Below, piece by piece: positions 16,803 to 25,308 of a DNA stretch of 64,000 nucleotides. Location of the stretch: the NCBI GenBank assembly GCA_963821345.1, contig CAWGDM010000001.1, forward strand, positions 558,001 through 622,000, in the 5' to 3' direction. Every line of letters starts with the position of its first letter. Positions within the stretch are counted from its first letter, which is position 1. The notes beneath the pieces were generated by a model. It saw nothing but the letters and a program-made list of their open reading frames with translations, had not been told where the DNA came from and did no database searches. Origin of the DNA: WHSW01 sp963821345 (GTDB lineage Bacteria > Actinomycetota > Thermoleophilia > Solirubrobacterales > 70-9). A program made the translations under genes and the position numbers.

Positions 16803-18092
16803 GTGCGAGACGAGCGAGCGAAGATCGCCGTGATCGGCACCGGGATCGCCGGGCTGACCGCGGCCCGGGTGCTGGACCCGGCCTACGACGTGACCGTGTT
16901 CGAGGCCGATCGCCGCATCGGCGGCCATACCCACACGGTCAGGGTCGATGACCCGCGCGGCGAGCGCTGGGTCGACACCGGGTTCATCGTCCACAACGAG
17001 CGCAACTACCCCCGGTTCACCGCCCTGCTCGACGAGCTCGGGGTCGCCAGCCAGCCGGCCGAGATGGGGATGTCGATCGCCTCGGCGGACGGCGGGTTCG
17101 AGTTCGCGAACACCCGGCGGGGCCTGTTCGCGCAGCGCTCCAACCTGTTGCGGCCTCGCTTCTGGCGCCTGATCGGAGACCAGCTTCGCTTCAACCGCGA
17201 GGTCCGGCCGCTGGCCGGGCGCGCCGACGCGCCCACGGTCGGCGAGTTCCTGCGCGACTGCGGCTACTCGCGCTGGTTCTGCGAGCGCGCGATCCTGCCC
17301 GAGATCGCCGCGGTCTGGTCCGCCGACCCCGAGGCGATCTGGGAGTTCCCGCTCGGCTTCCTCGCCGAGTTCCTCGAAAACCACGGCCAGCTGCAGCTCC
17401 GCGACCGGCCCCAGTGGCGGACGATCGAGGGCGGCTCGCGGGTCTACGTCGAGCGGCTGCTGGAGCGCTTCGGCGGCCGCGTCCTCGCCGGGACGCCGGT
17501 CCACGCGCTCGAACGCCGCGCCGACGGAATCCGGGTGATGGCCGGCGGACGCGACCACGAGCTCTTCGACCAGGTCGTGGTCGCGACCCACTCCGACCAG
17601 GCGCTGGCGATGCTCGCCGAGCCGACCGGCGCGGAGCGCCGGGTCCTGGGCTCGATCCGCTACCAGCCCAACGAGGCGGTGCTGCATACCGACGCGTCGT
17701 TGATGCCGCGGCGCCGACGGGCATGGGCGAGCTGGAACTTCCATCTCGGCGAGCCGGGAGCCGAGCGGACGGCGGTCACCTACTGGATGAACAACCTCCA
17801 GCACCTGGAGGCCGAGCGCGACTACTTCGTCACCCTCAACCTCGGCGAGCGGATCGAGGCGGGATCGGTGATCGAGACGATCCCCTACGCGCATCCCGTG
17901 ATCACCCACGAGAGCGTCGCGGCGCAGGCGCGCTGGAGCGAGATCAGCGGCGCCGACCGGGTCCACTACTGCGGCGCCTACTGGCGCTGGGGCTTTCACG
18001 AGGACGGCTGCTGGAGCGCGCTTCGCGCCTGCGAGCCGCTGCTGGCGCTGGCCGCCGACGGGCGGGCGCCGCGCCTGCAGCTCGCGGCATGA
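16803..18092 (+). CDS. FAD-dependent oxidoreductase (amine-oxidase fold) of a fatty-acid-tailoring operon
   Basis: 429 residues, GTG start after AGGAAGGGG. The N-terminal dinucleotide motif is VIGTGIAGLTAARVL, with 'FEADRRIGGHTHTV' and 'VDTGFIVHNERNYPRF' typical of the NAD(P)/FAD-dependent oxidoreductases paired with cyclopropane-fatty-acid-synthase-like enzymes. The C-terminal FAD motif appears as HYCGAYWRWGFHEDG. Its stop overlaps the next ATG (ATGA), and the third gene overlaps the second the same way, so the three are translationally coupled. A role in dehydrogenating or saturating a modified lipid chain is inferred from this recurring gene set, not from a motif. Confidence 0.85.
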   Translation: MRDERAKIAVIGTGIAGLTAARVLDPAYDVTVFEADRRIGGHTHTVRVDDPRGERWVDTGFIVHNERNYPRFTALLDELGVASQPAEMGMSIASADGGFEFANTRRGLFAQRSNLLRPRFWRLIGDQLRFNREVRPLAGRADAPTVGEFLRDCGYSRWFCERAILPEIAAVWSADPEAIWEFPLGFLAEFLENHGQLQLRDRPQWRTIEGGSRVYVERLLERFGGRVLAGTPVHALERRADGIRVMAGGRDHELFDQVVVATHSDQALAMLAEPTGAERRVLGSIRYQPNEAVLHTDASLMPRRRRAWASWNFHLGEPGAERTAVTYWMNNLQHLEAERDYFVTLNLGERIEAGSVIETIPYAHPVITHESVAAQARWSEISGADRVHYCGAYWRWGFHEDGCWSALRACEPLLALAADGRAPRLQLAA

Positions 18093-18880
18093 CTGTGAGG
18101 CGTATGCCGAGCCGCGCCGCCGTTGAGGCGCCTTGTTCCTCGGCTCTATACGAGGGCCACGTCCGCCATCGCCGGCTGGAGCCGGTCGAGCACTCGTTCC
18201 GCTACCCGATCTTCATGGCCTACCTCGACCTGGACGAGCTGCCCCAGGTGCTCGATGCGGTCCCCGGCTGGTCGGCGCGCCGCCCCGCGCTCGCGTGGTT
18301 TCGCCGCACCGACCACCTCGGCCCGGCCGACGTCCCGCTCGATCGGCACGTCCGCGAGACGGTCGCCGAGCGGACGGGATCGACCCCCGCGGGCCCGGTC
18401 CGGGTGCTGACCAATCTGCGCTACTTCGGCCACTGCTTCAACCCGGTGAGCTTCTTCTTCTGCTTCGCCGAGGACGGCGAGACGGTCGACGCTGTGCTCG
18501 CCGAGGTCAACAACACCCCCTACGGCGAATCGCACGCCTACGTGATCAGCAACGAGGGCGGGAAACGGGTAGTTTCGGGATCCCTGGACAAGGAGTTCCA
18601 CGTCTCACCGCTGATGGGGATGGATCACACCTACGACTGGCGGACCACGGTCCCGGGCGACGACCTGCAGGCGCACATCGCCAGCAACAAGGACGGTGAG
18701 CTGGCATTCGACGCGACGCTGTCGCTGAAGCGCCGCGAGCTGACCCCTTCGGTCGCCCGCCGGATGCTGGTCCGCTACCCGGCGATCACCGCCCAGACCG
18801 TGGCGAGGATCTACTGGCAGGCGCTGCGGCTGCGGCTCAAGGGCGCCCCCTGGTACCCGCACCCGGGGCGCTCCACGTGA
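18089..18880 (+). CDS. DUF1365-family protein
   Basis: 263 residues. The core has the DUF1365 landmarks: SALYEGHVRHRRLEPVEHSF, 'FMAYLDLDELP', 'LTNLRYFGHCFNPVSFFFCF', 'EVNNTPYGESHAYV' and FHVSPLMGMDHTYDW. Members recur between a flavin oxidoreductase and a cyclopropane-fatty-acid-synthase-like enzyme, but have no established biochemistry. ATG 18089 is supported by the ATGA overlap with the preceding stop. Residues ~7-16 are encoded by a 29-nt dispersed repeat (18106-18134) and are not expected in the family, whose members usually begin near 'SALY'. That extension is the main oddity. Confidence 0.9.
   Translation: MTVRRMPSRAAVEAPCSSALYEGHVRHRRLEPVEHSFRYPIFMAYLDLDELPQVLDAVPGWSARRPALAWFRRTDHLGPADVPLDRHVRETVAERTGSTPAGPVRVLTNLRYFGHCFNPVSFFFCFAEDGETVDAVLAEVNNTPYGESHAYVISNEGGKRVVSGSLDKEFHVSPLMGMDHTYDWRTTVPGDDLQAHIASNKDGELAFDATLSLKRRELTPSVARRMLVRYPAITAQTVARIYWQALRLRLKGAPWYPHPGRST
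18106..18134 (+). repeat. 29-nt dispersed repeat, copy 1
   Basis: GCCGAGCCGCGCCGCCGTTG followed by AGGCGCCTT. An identical copy is at 29080-29108 and one with a single mismatch at 44182-44210. It holds a short hairpin (GCGCC, 8-nt loop, GGCGC). Here it lies in frame just inside the 5' end of the DUF1365 gene. Confidence 0.85.
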
Positions 18881-20121
18881 GCGCGTCGACGGATCTGGCC
18901 CGGCGGGTGATGTTCGCGGCCCTGTCGCGGATCCGCGACGAGCGGATCGAGATCTCCGAGGGCGGGCGCCGGTTCGCGTTCGGCTCCGAGGCGGCCGAGG
19001 TCGTGGCCCGGATCGAGGTCCGCGACCCGCGCGCCTACGCGTGGGCGCTGCGCGGCAGCACCGGCCTTGGCGAGGGCTATATGGAGGGCCTGTGGACGGT
19101 CGACGACCTCGTCTCGCTGAGCCGGATCGCCTGTCGCAACCTCGGCCCGCTCGACCGTCTGCGCCAGCGCGTGCACCCGGTGCTGGGGCCGCTGCAGCGC
19201 GCCGCGAGCCTGGTCCCCGCCAACTCGCGCGAGCGGGCCCGCAAGCACATCTCCGCCCACTACGACCTCGGCAACCGCCTGTTCGAGGCGTTCCTGGACG
19301 AGCGGGTGATGATGTACTCGGCCGCGGTCTTCGACGACCCGACCGCCAGCCTGGAGAACGCTCAGCTGGCGAAGCTGGAGCGGATCTGCGAGGGGCTCGG
19401 CCTGGGTCCCGACGACCACCTGCTGGAGATCGGCACCGGCTGGGGCGGCCTGGCCGTGCACGCCGCCTCGACCAGGGGCTGCCGGGTGACGACGACGACG
19501 ATCTCGCGCGAGCAGCACGCCGCCGCGGTCGAGCGGGTTCGCCGCGAGGGCCTGGAGGACCGGGTCGAGGTCCTGCTGCGCGACTACCGCGACCTGACCG
19601 GTACCTACGACAAGCTGGTCTCGATCGAGATGATCGAGGCGGTCGGCTGGCAGTACTTCGACGAGTTCTTCGCCAAGTGCGCGGCGCTGACCCGCGCCGG
19701 CGGCCGGTTCTTCCTGCAGGCGATCGTGATCGGCGACGACGCGTATGAGTCCGAGAAGGCGTCGCGCAGCTTCTCCAACAAGCACATCTTCCCCGGTGGC
19801 TGCCTGCCCTCGCAGCTGCTGATCAGCGAGCTCGGCGCGGCGCACGGAACCCCGGTGGTCCGTTGCGACGACATCTCGGCCGGGTACGTGCACACGCTGG
19901 CCGCCTGGCGCGAGCGCTTCAACGACGCCTGGCCGTCGCTGCGCCCGCACGGCTACGACCAGCGCTTCAGCCGGATGTGGAACTTCTACCTGGCGTTCTC
20001 GGAGGGCGGCTTTCGCGAGCGCCGGATCCGCGACCTGCAAATCGTGCTCGCAAAGCCCGGCTCGGAGGCCGGCGACCGATGGCGATCGCCCACTCGCGAG
20101 CTGGAACCGGCGAGCCGCTAG
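18877..20121 (+). CDS. Cyclopropane-fatty-acyl-phospholipid synthase-like SAM methyltransferase
   Basis: 414 residues, GTG start overlapping the DUF1365 stop (GTGA). It has the CFA-synthase layout: an N-terminal lipid-binding domain (~1-120, with 'GSTGLGEGYMEGLW'), the entry motif ISAHYDLGNRLFEAFLD, SAM motif I LLEIGTGWGGLAVHAA, and 'VSIEMIEAVGWQYFDEFF' with the family glutamates. CFA-type enzymes add a methylene or methyl group across a lipid double bond at the membrane. With the upstream oxidoreductase and DUF1365 it likely makes a modified membrane fatty acid (cyclopropane, mid-chain methyl or further oxidised). The exact product is not determinable here. Confidence 0.93.
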   Translation: MSASTDLARRVMFAALSRIRDERIEISEGGRRFAFGSEAAEVVARIEVRDPRAYAWALRGSTGLGEGYMEGLWTVDDLVSLSRIACRNLGPLDRLRQRVHPVLGPLQRAASLVPANSRERARKHISAHYDLGNRLFEAFLDERVMMYSAAVFDDPTASLENAQLAKLERICEGLGLGPDDHLLEIGTGWGGLAVHAASTRGCRVTTTTISREQHAAAVERVRREGLEDRVEVLLRDYRDLTGTYDKLVSIEMIEAVGWQYFDEFFAKCAALTRAGGRFFLQAIVIGDDAYESEKASRSFSNKHIFPGGCLPSQLLISELGAAHGTPVVRCDDISAGYVHTLAAWRERFNDAWPSLRPHGYDQRFSRMWNFYLAFSEGGFRERRIRDLQIVLAKPGSEAGDRWRSPTRELEPASR

Positions 20122-20903
20122 TCCTGCTGCACGGCCTCGGCGGCTCGCGGCGAATCTGGAACCCCGTGATCGACCGGTTGGCGGCCGAGCGCGACGTGAT
20201 CGCCGTTGACCTGCCGGGCTTCGGCGAGTCCGAGCCGCTCGCCGACGGCCGACGGCCGACCGCCGCCAACCTCGGCGCCGCGGTCAGCGAGCTCTGCTCG
20301 GAGCTCGGGATCGAGCGCCCGCACCTGGCGGGCAACTCGCTCGGCGGCTGGTCGGCGCTCGAGATCGCCAAGGCCGGCGGCGCCGCCTCGGTCTGCGCGA
20401 TCTCCCCGGCCGGGCTGTGGCGGCGGCCGCTCGGGCCCGGGCGCGTCGACTCGCGTCGCTGGGCGTTGCGACTGCGCAAGCTGCTGCCGGTGGCGACCGC
20501 CTCGGCTCGGTCGCGGGCGCTGCTGCTGCAGACCACGGTCGCCCGCCCCGAACGGCTTACGCGCGCCGAGGTCACGGGGCTGGCCGTCGACTGGCTCGAC
20601 GCGCCCGGCTACGACGCCGCCAACCACGAGATGCGCTCGCACGTCTTCGAGCACCCCGAGCGGGTCACGGTCCCGGTGACGATCGCCTGGGGCACCGAGG
20701 ACCACCTGGTGCGCCCCCCGCGCCCCGAGCGGATGCCGCCCGGGGCCCGCTACGTCGAGCTCGAGGGCCTCGGCCACACGCCGACCTGGGACGACCCGCC
20801 CCGGGTCGCGCAGCTGCTGCTCGAGGCGAGCGCCGGGGGCGGGGCTCAGCCCTCGGCCGGGTCCGGGCGCTCCTCGCCCGGCCACGAACCCGTCGCCCTG
20901 TAG
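20079..20903 (+). CDS. Alpha/beta hydrolase
   Basis: 274 residues from ATG 20079, which lies inside the last 43 bp of the CFA-synthase-like gene, so translation is probably coupled. The oxyanion region is LVLLHGLGGSRRIWN. The nucleophile elbow is GNSLGGW (serine at residue ~92), a later acidic residue is in TIAWGTEDHLV, and the histidine is in LEGLGHTPTWDDP. Family and size fit a small lipase or esterase. As the last gene of the lipid operon it could act on an acyl ester, but specificity is unknown. Its end overlaps the convergent DUF4235 gene by 58 bp. Confidence 0.88.
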   Translation: MAIAHSRAGTGEPLVLLHGLGGSRRIWNPVIDRLAAERDVIAVDLPGFGESEPLADGRRPTAANLGAAVSELCSELGIERPHLAGNSLGGWSALEIAKAGGAASVCAISPAGLWRRPLGPGRVDSRRWALRLRKLLPVATASARSRALLLQTTVARPERLTRAEVTGLAVDWLDAPGYDAANHEMRSHVFEHPERVTVPVTIAWGTEDHLVRPPRPERMPPGARYVELEGLGHTPTWDDPPRVAQLLLEASAGGGAQPSAGSGRSSPGHEPVAL

Positions 20904-21130
20904 AAGCTGCGGCGGGCGAGGTGGTCGGTGAGCCCGCGGACGACGGCGAAGGTCGCGCCCTGGACGGCGAGCGAGGCGACCAGCTTCGGCATCTCGGCCT
21001 CGCGGTCCTCGCCGTCGGGGGGCTCCTGGTCGTCGACCAGGCCCCAGAGCCCCTCGAACAGCTTCTTGCCGATCAGCCCGGCGATCAGGCCGCTGACGAT
21101 GCTGACCGGGATGAAGAGGATCTTCGCCAT
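20846..21130 (-). CDS. DUF4235-family membrane protein
   Basis: 94 residues beginning MAKILFIPVSIVSGLIAGLIGKK, a single N-terminal membrane helix. A polar linker (DDQEPPDGEDREAEMPKL) and a second hydrophobic stretch (LVASLAVQGATFAVVRGLTD) follow. This is the pattern of small actinobacterial DUF4235 proteins, whose role is unknown. It lies between the lipid operon (convergent, overlapping) and tRNA-Val. Confidence 0.85.
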   Translation of the reverse strand: MAKILFIPVSIVSGLIAGLIGKKLFEGLWGLVDDQEPPDGEDREAEMPKLVASLAVQGATFAVVRGLTDHLARRSFYRATGSWPGEERPDPAEG

Positions 21131-21171
21131 GCCGTCACCTTACCCGCGGCCCGGGCAAGGAACCAGAGATA

Positions 21172-21244
21172 TGGGCGGTGCCGGATTCGAACCGGCGACC
21201 TCCTGAATGTAAATCAGGCGCTCTCCCAACTGAGCTAACCGCCC
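21172..21244 (-). tRNA. tRNA-Val (TAC anticodon)
   Basis: The minus strand gives a 7-bp acceptor (GGGCGGT with ACCGCCC), D arm TAGCTCAGTTGGGAGAGC, anticodon stem-loop CCTGATTTACATTCAGG with anticodon TAC, and T arm GCCGGTTCGAATCCGGC. The discriminator is A; CCA is not encoded. Confidence 0.95.
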
Positions 21245-21254
21245 GCCGGCCAGT

Positions 21255-22304
21255 CTAGGCGCGCTCGGGCCCGCGCCGGGCGCGTTCGAGCAGCTCGAGC
21301 ACGGTGACCGCGTCGCGCGGGTCAACGGGTACCGGGCCGTCGTTTCGCAGCGCCGCTTCGAGCTCGGTGTAGAAGCACGGCCACGCTCCGGGCTCGGACG
21401 GGGCCGGCTCCGAGTCCTCGCCGCGGACCAGGCGGCCCCAGCGCCGCCGCGGCTCGATCCCCCACTCGGAATCCGGTCCGGGCCGATCTCCGCGGGTGAG
21501 CGCCGCCTCCTGGCCGTCGACGCCGTCGACGACGTATGCGGCGGCGTCCCCGAGCACCCGCAGCCGCGGGCCCGGTGCCGCCGCTACCGACGATGCCCAG
21601 AGATGGCTGTGGACGCCGGACTCGTGAGTGAGGGCGACGAAGGCATCGTCGTCGGCGACCCCGCCGCGGCGAGAGTCGACCTCGCCGCGGACCGCCGCCA
21701 CCGGGCCGAAGAGGGCGATCGCCTGATCGACCAGATGGGTGCCGAGGTCGAGCAGGACGCCGCCGCCGCGCTCCGGCGGCGTCGTCTCCCGCCAGGCACC
21801 CGGCCGCGGCTCGGGTCGCCAGCGCTCGAACCGCGACTCGTAGCGGTGCACGCGGCCGAGTCGACCCTCAGCGAGCAGCCGCCGCAGGGTGAGTTGGTCG
21901 GAATCCCAGCGGCGGTTGTGGAAGACGGTCAGCATCGCCCCGCGGCGTTCGGCCTCGTCGACCAGGGCGCGGGCCTCGGCGGCGGTCGGCGCCAGCGGCT
22001 TGTCGACGACTACGGCGAGGCCGGCGTCGAGCGCGCGCGAGGCGAGCTCCGCGTGCGCCTGATTGGCGGTCGCGATCACGGCCAGGTCGTGCTCGGCGGC
22101 CCGTTCCCAGACGGCGTCGGCGTCGGGTTCGACCCGCGCCCCCGGGTGCTCCTGCTGCGCTCGCGCGCCGCGCTCCGGATCGGAGGTGACGATCGTGGTC
22201 AGCGCGAGGCCGGGAGTGGCCGCGATCAGCGGCCCGTGGAAGACCGATCCGGCGAGCCCGAAGCCGACCAGGGCGACGCGGATGTCGGCGCTCCCGGCGC
22301 TCAC
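21255..22304 (-). CDS. Gfo/Idh/MocA-family oxidoreductase
   Basis: 349 residues from GTG 22304. An N-terminal NAD(P)-binding fold (RVALVGFGLAGSVFHGPLI) is followed by the catalytic lysine in VVVDKPLAPTAAEARALVD, the classic 'EKP/DKP' signature. The C-terminal domain contains 'GGGVLLDLGTHLVDQAIALFG' with the catalytic D/H pair. Members oxidise or reduce sugars, inositols or amino sugars. The start overlaps the stop of the upstream luciferase-like gene (GTGA), and the gene is the last of the sugar-transporter operon, so a role in catabolism of the imported sugar is likely. The sugar is unknown. Confidence 0.9.
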   Translation of the reverse strand: MSAGSADIRVALVGFGLAGSVFHGPLIAATPGLALTTIVTSDPERGARAQQEHPGARVEPDADAVWERAAEHDLAVIATANQAHAELASRALDAGLAVVVDKPLAPTAAEARALVDEAERRGAMLTVFHNRRWDSDQLTLRRLLAEGRLGRVHRYESRFERWRPEPRPGAWRETTPPERGGGVLLDLGTHLVDQAIALFGPVAAVRGEVDSRRGGVADDDAFVALTHESGVHSHLWASSVAAAPGPRLRVLGDAAAYVVDGVDGQEAALTRGDRPGPDSEWGIEPRRRWGRLVRGEDSEPAPSEPGAWPCFYTELEAALRNDGPVPVDPRDAVTVLELLERARRGPERA

Positions 22305-23173
22305 CCGGCGACGCGCTCCGCCGGCGGCCCGGCGTCGATTCGCGCCCGCATCGCCTCCAGCGGGCCGCGAAACCAGCCGACCTTCTCGATCCACCAGGTG
22401 AGGCCGCCGAGGCAGTAGGGCTCGAGCGCCTCGCGGTCGCGCTCCGGGTCGTCGCCGGGGGTCTGACCCTCGATGACGACGTCGAAGGGAGCCTCTGGGT
22501 CACGAAACGAGCGGGTGTACTCGACGATCTCGGCGAGCTGTTCGGGGCGCATGGTCGCCTCGTGGCCGATGTCGCGATGGGTCGGGAAGACGCCGTCCCA
22601 GCGAGCGGCACGGCGAAACGGCCGGCGTGCCGGCCACCGGCCCGCGATCCAGACGGGAATCCGCGGTCGCTGCACAGGGGTTGGCTGAAAGCGCGCGCCG
22701 CTGATCGTGAAGTGGCGGCCACGATGGTCGAACGGCCGCCCGCTCCAGAGCCCGGCGAGCACCTCGAGCCCCTCGTCGAGCAGCTCCGCGCGGTGTCTCG
22801 GGTCCGGATCCTCGCCGAAGTCGGCGAACTCGCGCTCGCCCGCCGAGCCAAGGCCGGCACCGAACACCAGGCGACCGCCCGAGAGGCGATCGAGCGAGGC
22901 CGTCTCGCGCGCCACCTTCCACGGGCGCCGCCGCGCCAACGCGCAGACCATGACCCCGAGCCTGATCCGGGTCGTCGTCGCGGCGAGCGCCGCGAGCGCC
23001 ACCCAGGGATCGGCGACCGGGGTCTCGGCCTCGTGATAGGCGATGTGGTCCCAGACGAAGAACCCGTCCCAGCCGGCGGCCTCGGCCGCCCGGCCGAGCT
23101 CGGCGATCAGCGCCGGGTCGGCATACTCGCCGACGTTCGGAGCGCCAACGGCGAAGCGCAGGTCACCCTGCAC
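22301..23173 (-). CDS. LLM-class (luciferase-like) F420-type oxidoreductase
   Basis: 290 residues in the TIM-barrel luciferase-like family. Signatures are RFAVGAPNVGEYADP, 'AEAAGWDGFFVWDHI', 'TTTRIRLGVMVCALARRRPW' and 'SLDRLSGGRLVFGAGLGS', which are typical of the F420-dependent branch. It is 7 bp downstream of the permease gene and overlaps the Gfo/Idh/MocA gene, so it is co-expressed with sugar uptake. F420-dependent sugar(-phosphate) dehydrogenases are known in actinobacteria, and a similar reaction is a reasonable guess. FMN-dependent monooxygenation is the alternative. Confidence 0.85.
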   Translation of the reverse strand: MQGDLRFAVGAPNVGEYADPALIAELGRAAEAAGWDGFFVWDHIAYHEAETPVADPWVALAALAATTTRIRLGVMVCALARRRPWKVARETASLDRLSGGRLVFGAGLGSAGEREFADFGEDPDPRHRAELLDEGLEVLAGLWSGRPFDHRGRHFTISGARFQPTPVQRPRIPVWIAGRWPARRPFRRAARWDGVFPTHRDIGHEATMRPEQLAEIVEYTRSFRDPEAPFDVVIEGQTPGDDPERDREALEPYCLGGLTWWIEKVGWFRGPLEAMRARIDAGPPAERVAG

Positions 23174-23180
23174 GGGCGGG

Positions 23181-24404
23181 TCAGCGCGCCGCTTGGCGGC
23201 GCTGCCGGGTGACCGCGTCGATCGTCACCGCGCCGAGCAGGACGGCGCCGGTGATCATGAACTTGACGTCGGAGTCGAGCGCCAGCAGGTCCATGCCGTT
23301 GGAGATCGAGCCGATCACCACGGCGCCCAGCAGCGCCGACCAGATGTAGCCGCGGCCGCCGAAGAGGCTGGTCCCGGCGATCACCGGGCCGGCGATCGCG
23401 AGCAGCAGCACGTCGCCGGAACCCGACTGCTGGTTGACGGCCAGCAGCCGCGACGCGGCCAGGATGCCGCCCGCGGCGGCGAGCGTCGAGGCGAGGGTGA
23501 AGACGCTGAGCTTGATCTTGGTGATGCTGATCCCGGCGCGCCGCGCCGCCTCTTCGTTGCCGCCGACGGCGAAGATGTGGCGCCCGTAGGGGGTGCGCTC
23601 GGTGATGAACGTGAGCACGACCGAGAGCACGATCACGATCAACGCCGCCAGGGGCACGCCGCGGTCCTCGTTCAGGACCGCGACCGCGATCACGATCGCC
23701 GCCGAGACGGCGACGAGCCGGACGACGGTCCCGGTGATCGGGCCCGTCTCGAGCCCGGCGGCAGCCCGGCGGCGGCGTGATAAGAGGACGCTCGCGGCGT
23801 AGAGGGCGATCGCGGCGATCGCGAGCGCCCACCCGACCGCGGGCGAGAAGAAGGTGGTCGTCAGGTCGGTGATGATGCTCGGCGGCAGGTTCACCGAGCC
23901 GGTGTCACCGAGCACGTACAGAAGCGCGCCCTGCCAGGCGAGCAGGCCGGCGAGCGTGACCACGAACGACGGGATCCCGAAGGTCGTCACCATGAACCCG
24001 TTGAAGGCGCCGATCGCCGCTCCGACCCCGAGCCCAGCGAAAATGGCGAGCACCGGCGGCCAGCCGTGCTGGACGCTGAGCACGGCCATGACGCCGGCGG
24101 CGAGGCCGCTGACCGCGCCGACCGAGAGGTCGATCTCGCCGAGCAGGAGGACGAGCACGACCCCGAGCGAGATCGTCGCCACCGCGGCGATCTGGAGGGT
24201 CAGGTTGGAGAGGTTGATCGCGCTCAGGAAGCGGTCGTTGGCGATCTGGAAGATCGTCCAGATGACCGCGATCCCGATCAGCACGCGGACCGGGGCGAGG
24301 TCGCCGCGAGCCAGCGCAGCGAGCGCGCGCCGGAAGGACAAGCCCTCGACCGCCTCGGCGGGCGCGGTGCCGATCGTCGTCTCGGGCGCGCTCACAGCAG
24401 GCAC
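23181..24404 (-). CDS. Sugar ABC transporter permease (XylH/RbsC family)
   Basis: 407 residues with about ten membrane helices. Typical features are the first helix VRVLIGIAVIWTIFQIANDR, the conserved 'EIDLSVGAVSGLAAGVMAVL' and 'GIPSFVVTLAGLLAWQG' blocks, and the cytoplasmic 'AVGGNEEAARRAGI' loop contacting the ATPase. A longer central loop (~residues 190-250) is characteristic of the XylH branch over RbsC. It acts with the ATPase and binding protein encoded just upstream. Start is GTG 24404; another GTG at 24394 is possible. Confidence 0.92.
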   Translation of the reverse strand: MPAVSAPETTIGTAPAEAVEGLSFRRALAALARGDLAPVRVLIGIAVIWTIFQIANDRFLSAINLSNLTLQIAAVATISLGVVLVLLLGEIDLSVGAVSGLAAGVMAVLSVQHGWPPVLAIFAGLGVGAAIGAFNGFMVTTFGIPSFVVTLAGLLAWQGALLYVLGDTGSVNLPPSIITDLTTTFFSPAVGWALAIAAIALYAASVLLSRRRRAAAGLETGPITGTVVRLVAVSAAIVIAVAVLNEDRGVPLAALIVIVLSVVLTFITERTPYGRHIFAVGGNEEAARRAGISITKIKLSVFTLASTLAAAGGILAASRLLAVNQQSGSGDVLLLAIAGPVIAGTSLFGGRGYIWSALLGAVVIGSISNGMDLLALDSDVKFMITGAVLLGAVTIDAVTRQRRQAAR

Positions 24405-24447
24405 CTCAACAGCGGCGCAGCTCGGCGCCGGCCTATCGGCCGCCGCC

Positions 24448-25269
24448 TCACAGTGGCGTCTCCTCGGTTGCCCGCTCCTTGACGTCGGCGCCGGTCATCG
24501 AGGCGACGATCTGCTCCCGCGTGGCCTCATCGGCCTTGAAGGTGGCTGCCATCCGGCCAAGCCGCAGGACCGCGACCCGGTCGCAGACCTCGAACACGTT
24601 GGCGAGGTTGTGGCTGATCACGATCACCCCGAGCCCGCGCTCGCGCAGCCGGGCGATCAGCTTCAGGATCTGGTCGGTTTGGACGATCCCCAGCGCCGCG
24701 GTCGGCTCGTCGAGCAGCACCAGCTTCGGCTCGCCGAGCAAAGAGCGGGCGATCGCCACCGCCTGGCGCTGCCCTCCCGAGAGCGAGGCGACTTCGGTGC
24801 GCACGCTGCGCAGCGTCGTCACCCCGAGCGAGCTCAACAACTCGACAGATTTCTTCTCCATCGCGGTCTCGTCGAGGACCTTGACCCCGGGCAGGGCGTT
24901 GGTGACCTCCTGGCCGAGGAACAGGTTGGCGACCACGTCGAGGTTCTCGGCCAGCGCCAGGTCCTGATAGACGGTGGCGATCCCGAGGTCGGTCGCATCG
25001 TGAGGCGTCTGCAATTGCACCGGTCGGCCCTCCCACGCCGCCGCGCCGGCGTCCGGCGGCTGGGCGCCTGAAATGGCCTTGATTAGGGTCGACTTGCCGG
25101 CGCCGTTGTCGCCGACCAGGCCGACGACCTCGCCGCGGTAGACCTCGAAGTCGACCTCCTTCAGCGCCTCGACCGCCCCGAAGCTCTTCGAAAAGCCCTG
25201 CAGCGCGAGGAGAGGCTGAGATCCCGAATCGGATCCAGAGGGTGCGGATGTGCTCTGGCTCTGATTGAT
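24448..25269 (-). CDS. Sugar ABC transporter ATP-binding protein, start codon unusual
   Basis: About 273 residues. The Walker A is GDNGAGKSTLIKAISG, the Q-loop TVYQDLALAENLDVVANLFLG, the signature LSGGQRQAVAIARSLL and Walker B PKLVLLDEPTAALG. The single ATP-binding domain is typical of XylG-like/FrcA partners rather than the duplicated RbsA. The frame from its upstream stop to Walker A contains no ATG, GTG or TTG. GAGGAGAG precedes an ATC at 25269-25267, which is the best-placed candidate start. The first GTG (25020) lies after Walker A and would give a dead protein. Either a rare ATC start is used or the sequence has an error here. Confidence 0.85.
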   Translation of the reverse strand: MNQSQSTSAPSGSDSGSQPLLALQGFSKSFGAVEALKEVDFEVYRGEVVGLVGDNGAGKSTLIKAISGAQPPDAGAAAWEGRPVQLQTPHDATDLGIATVYQDLALAENLDVVANLFLGQEVTNALPGVKVLDETAMEKKSVELLSSLGVTTLRSVRTEVASLSGGQRQAVAIARSLLGEPKLVLLDEPTAALGIVQTDQILKLIARLRERGLGVIVISHNLANVFEVCDRVAVLRLGRMAATFKADEATREQIVASMTGADVKERATEETPL

Positions 25270-25308
25270 GACTCGCTCTCCTCGCGCTTCAGGCTATCCC
25301 GTTACGGG

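Noticed and set aside
13848..21171. Genomic island between tRNA-Asp and tRNA-Val
   Set aside because: No integrase, no direct repeat of the tRNA 3' ends and no shift in base composition was seen.
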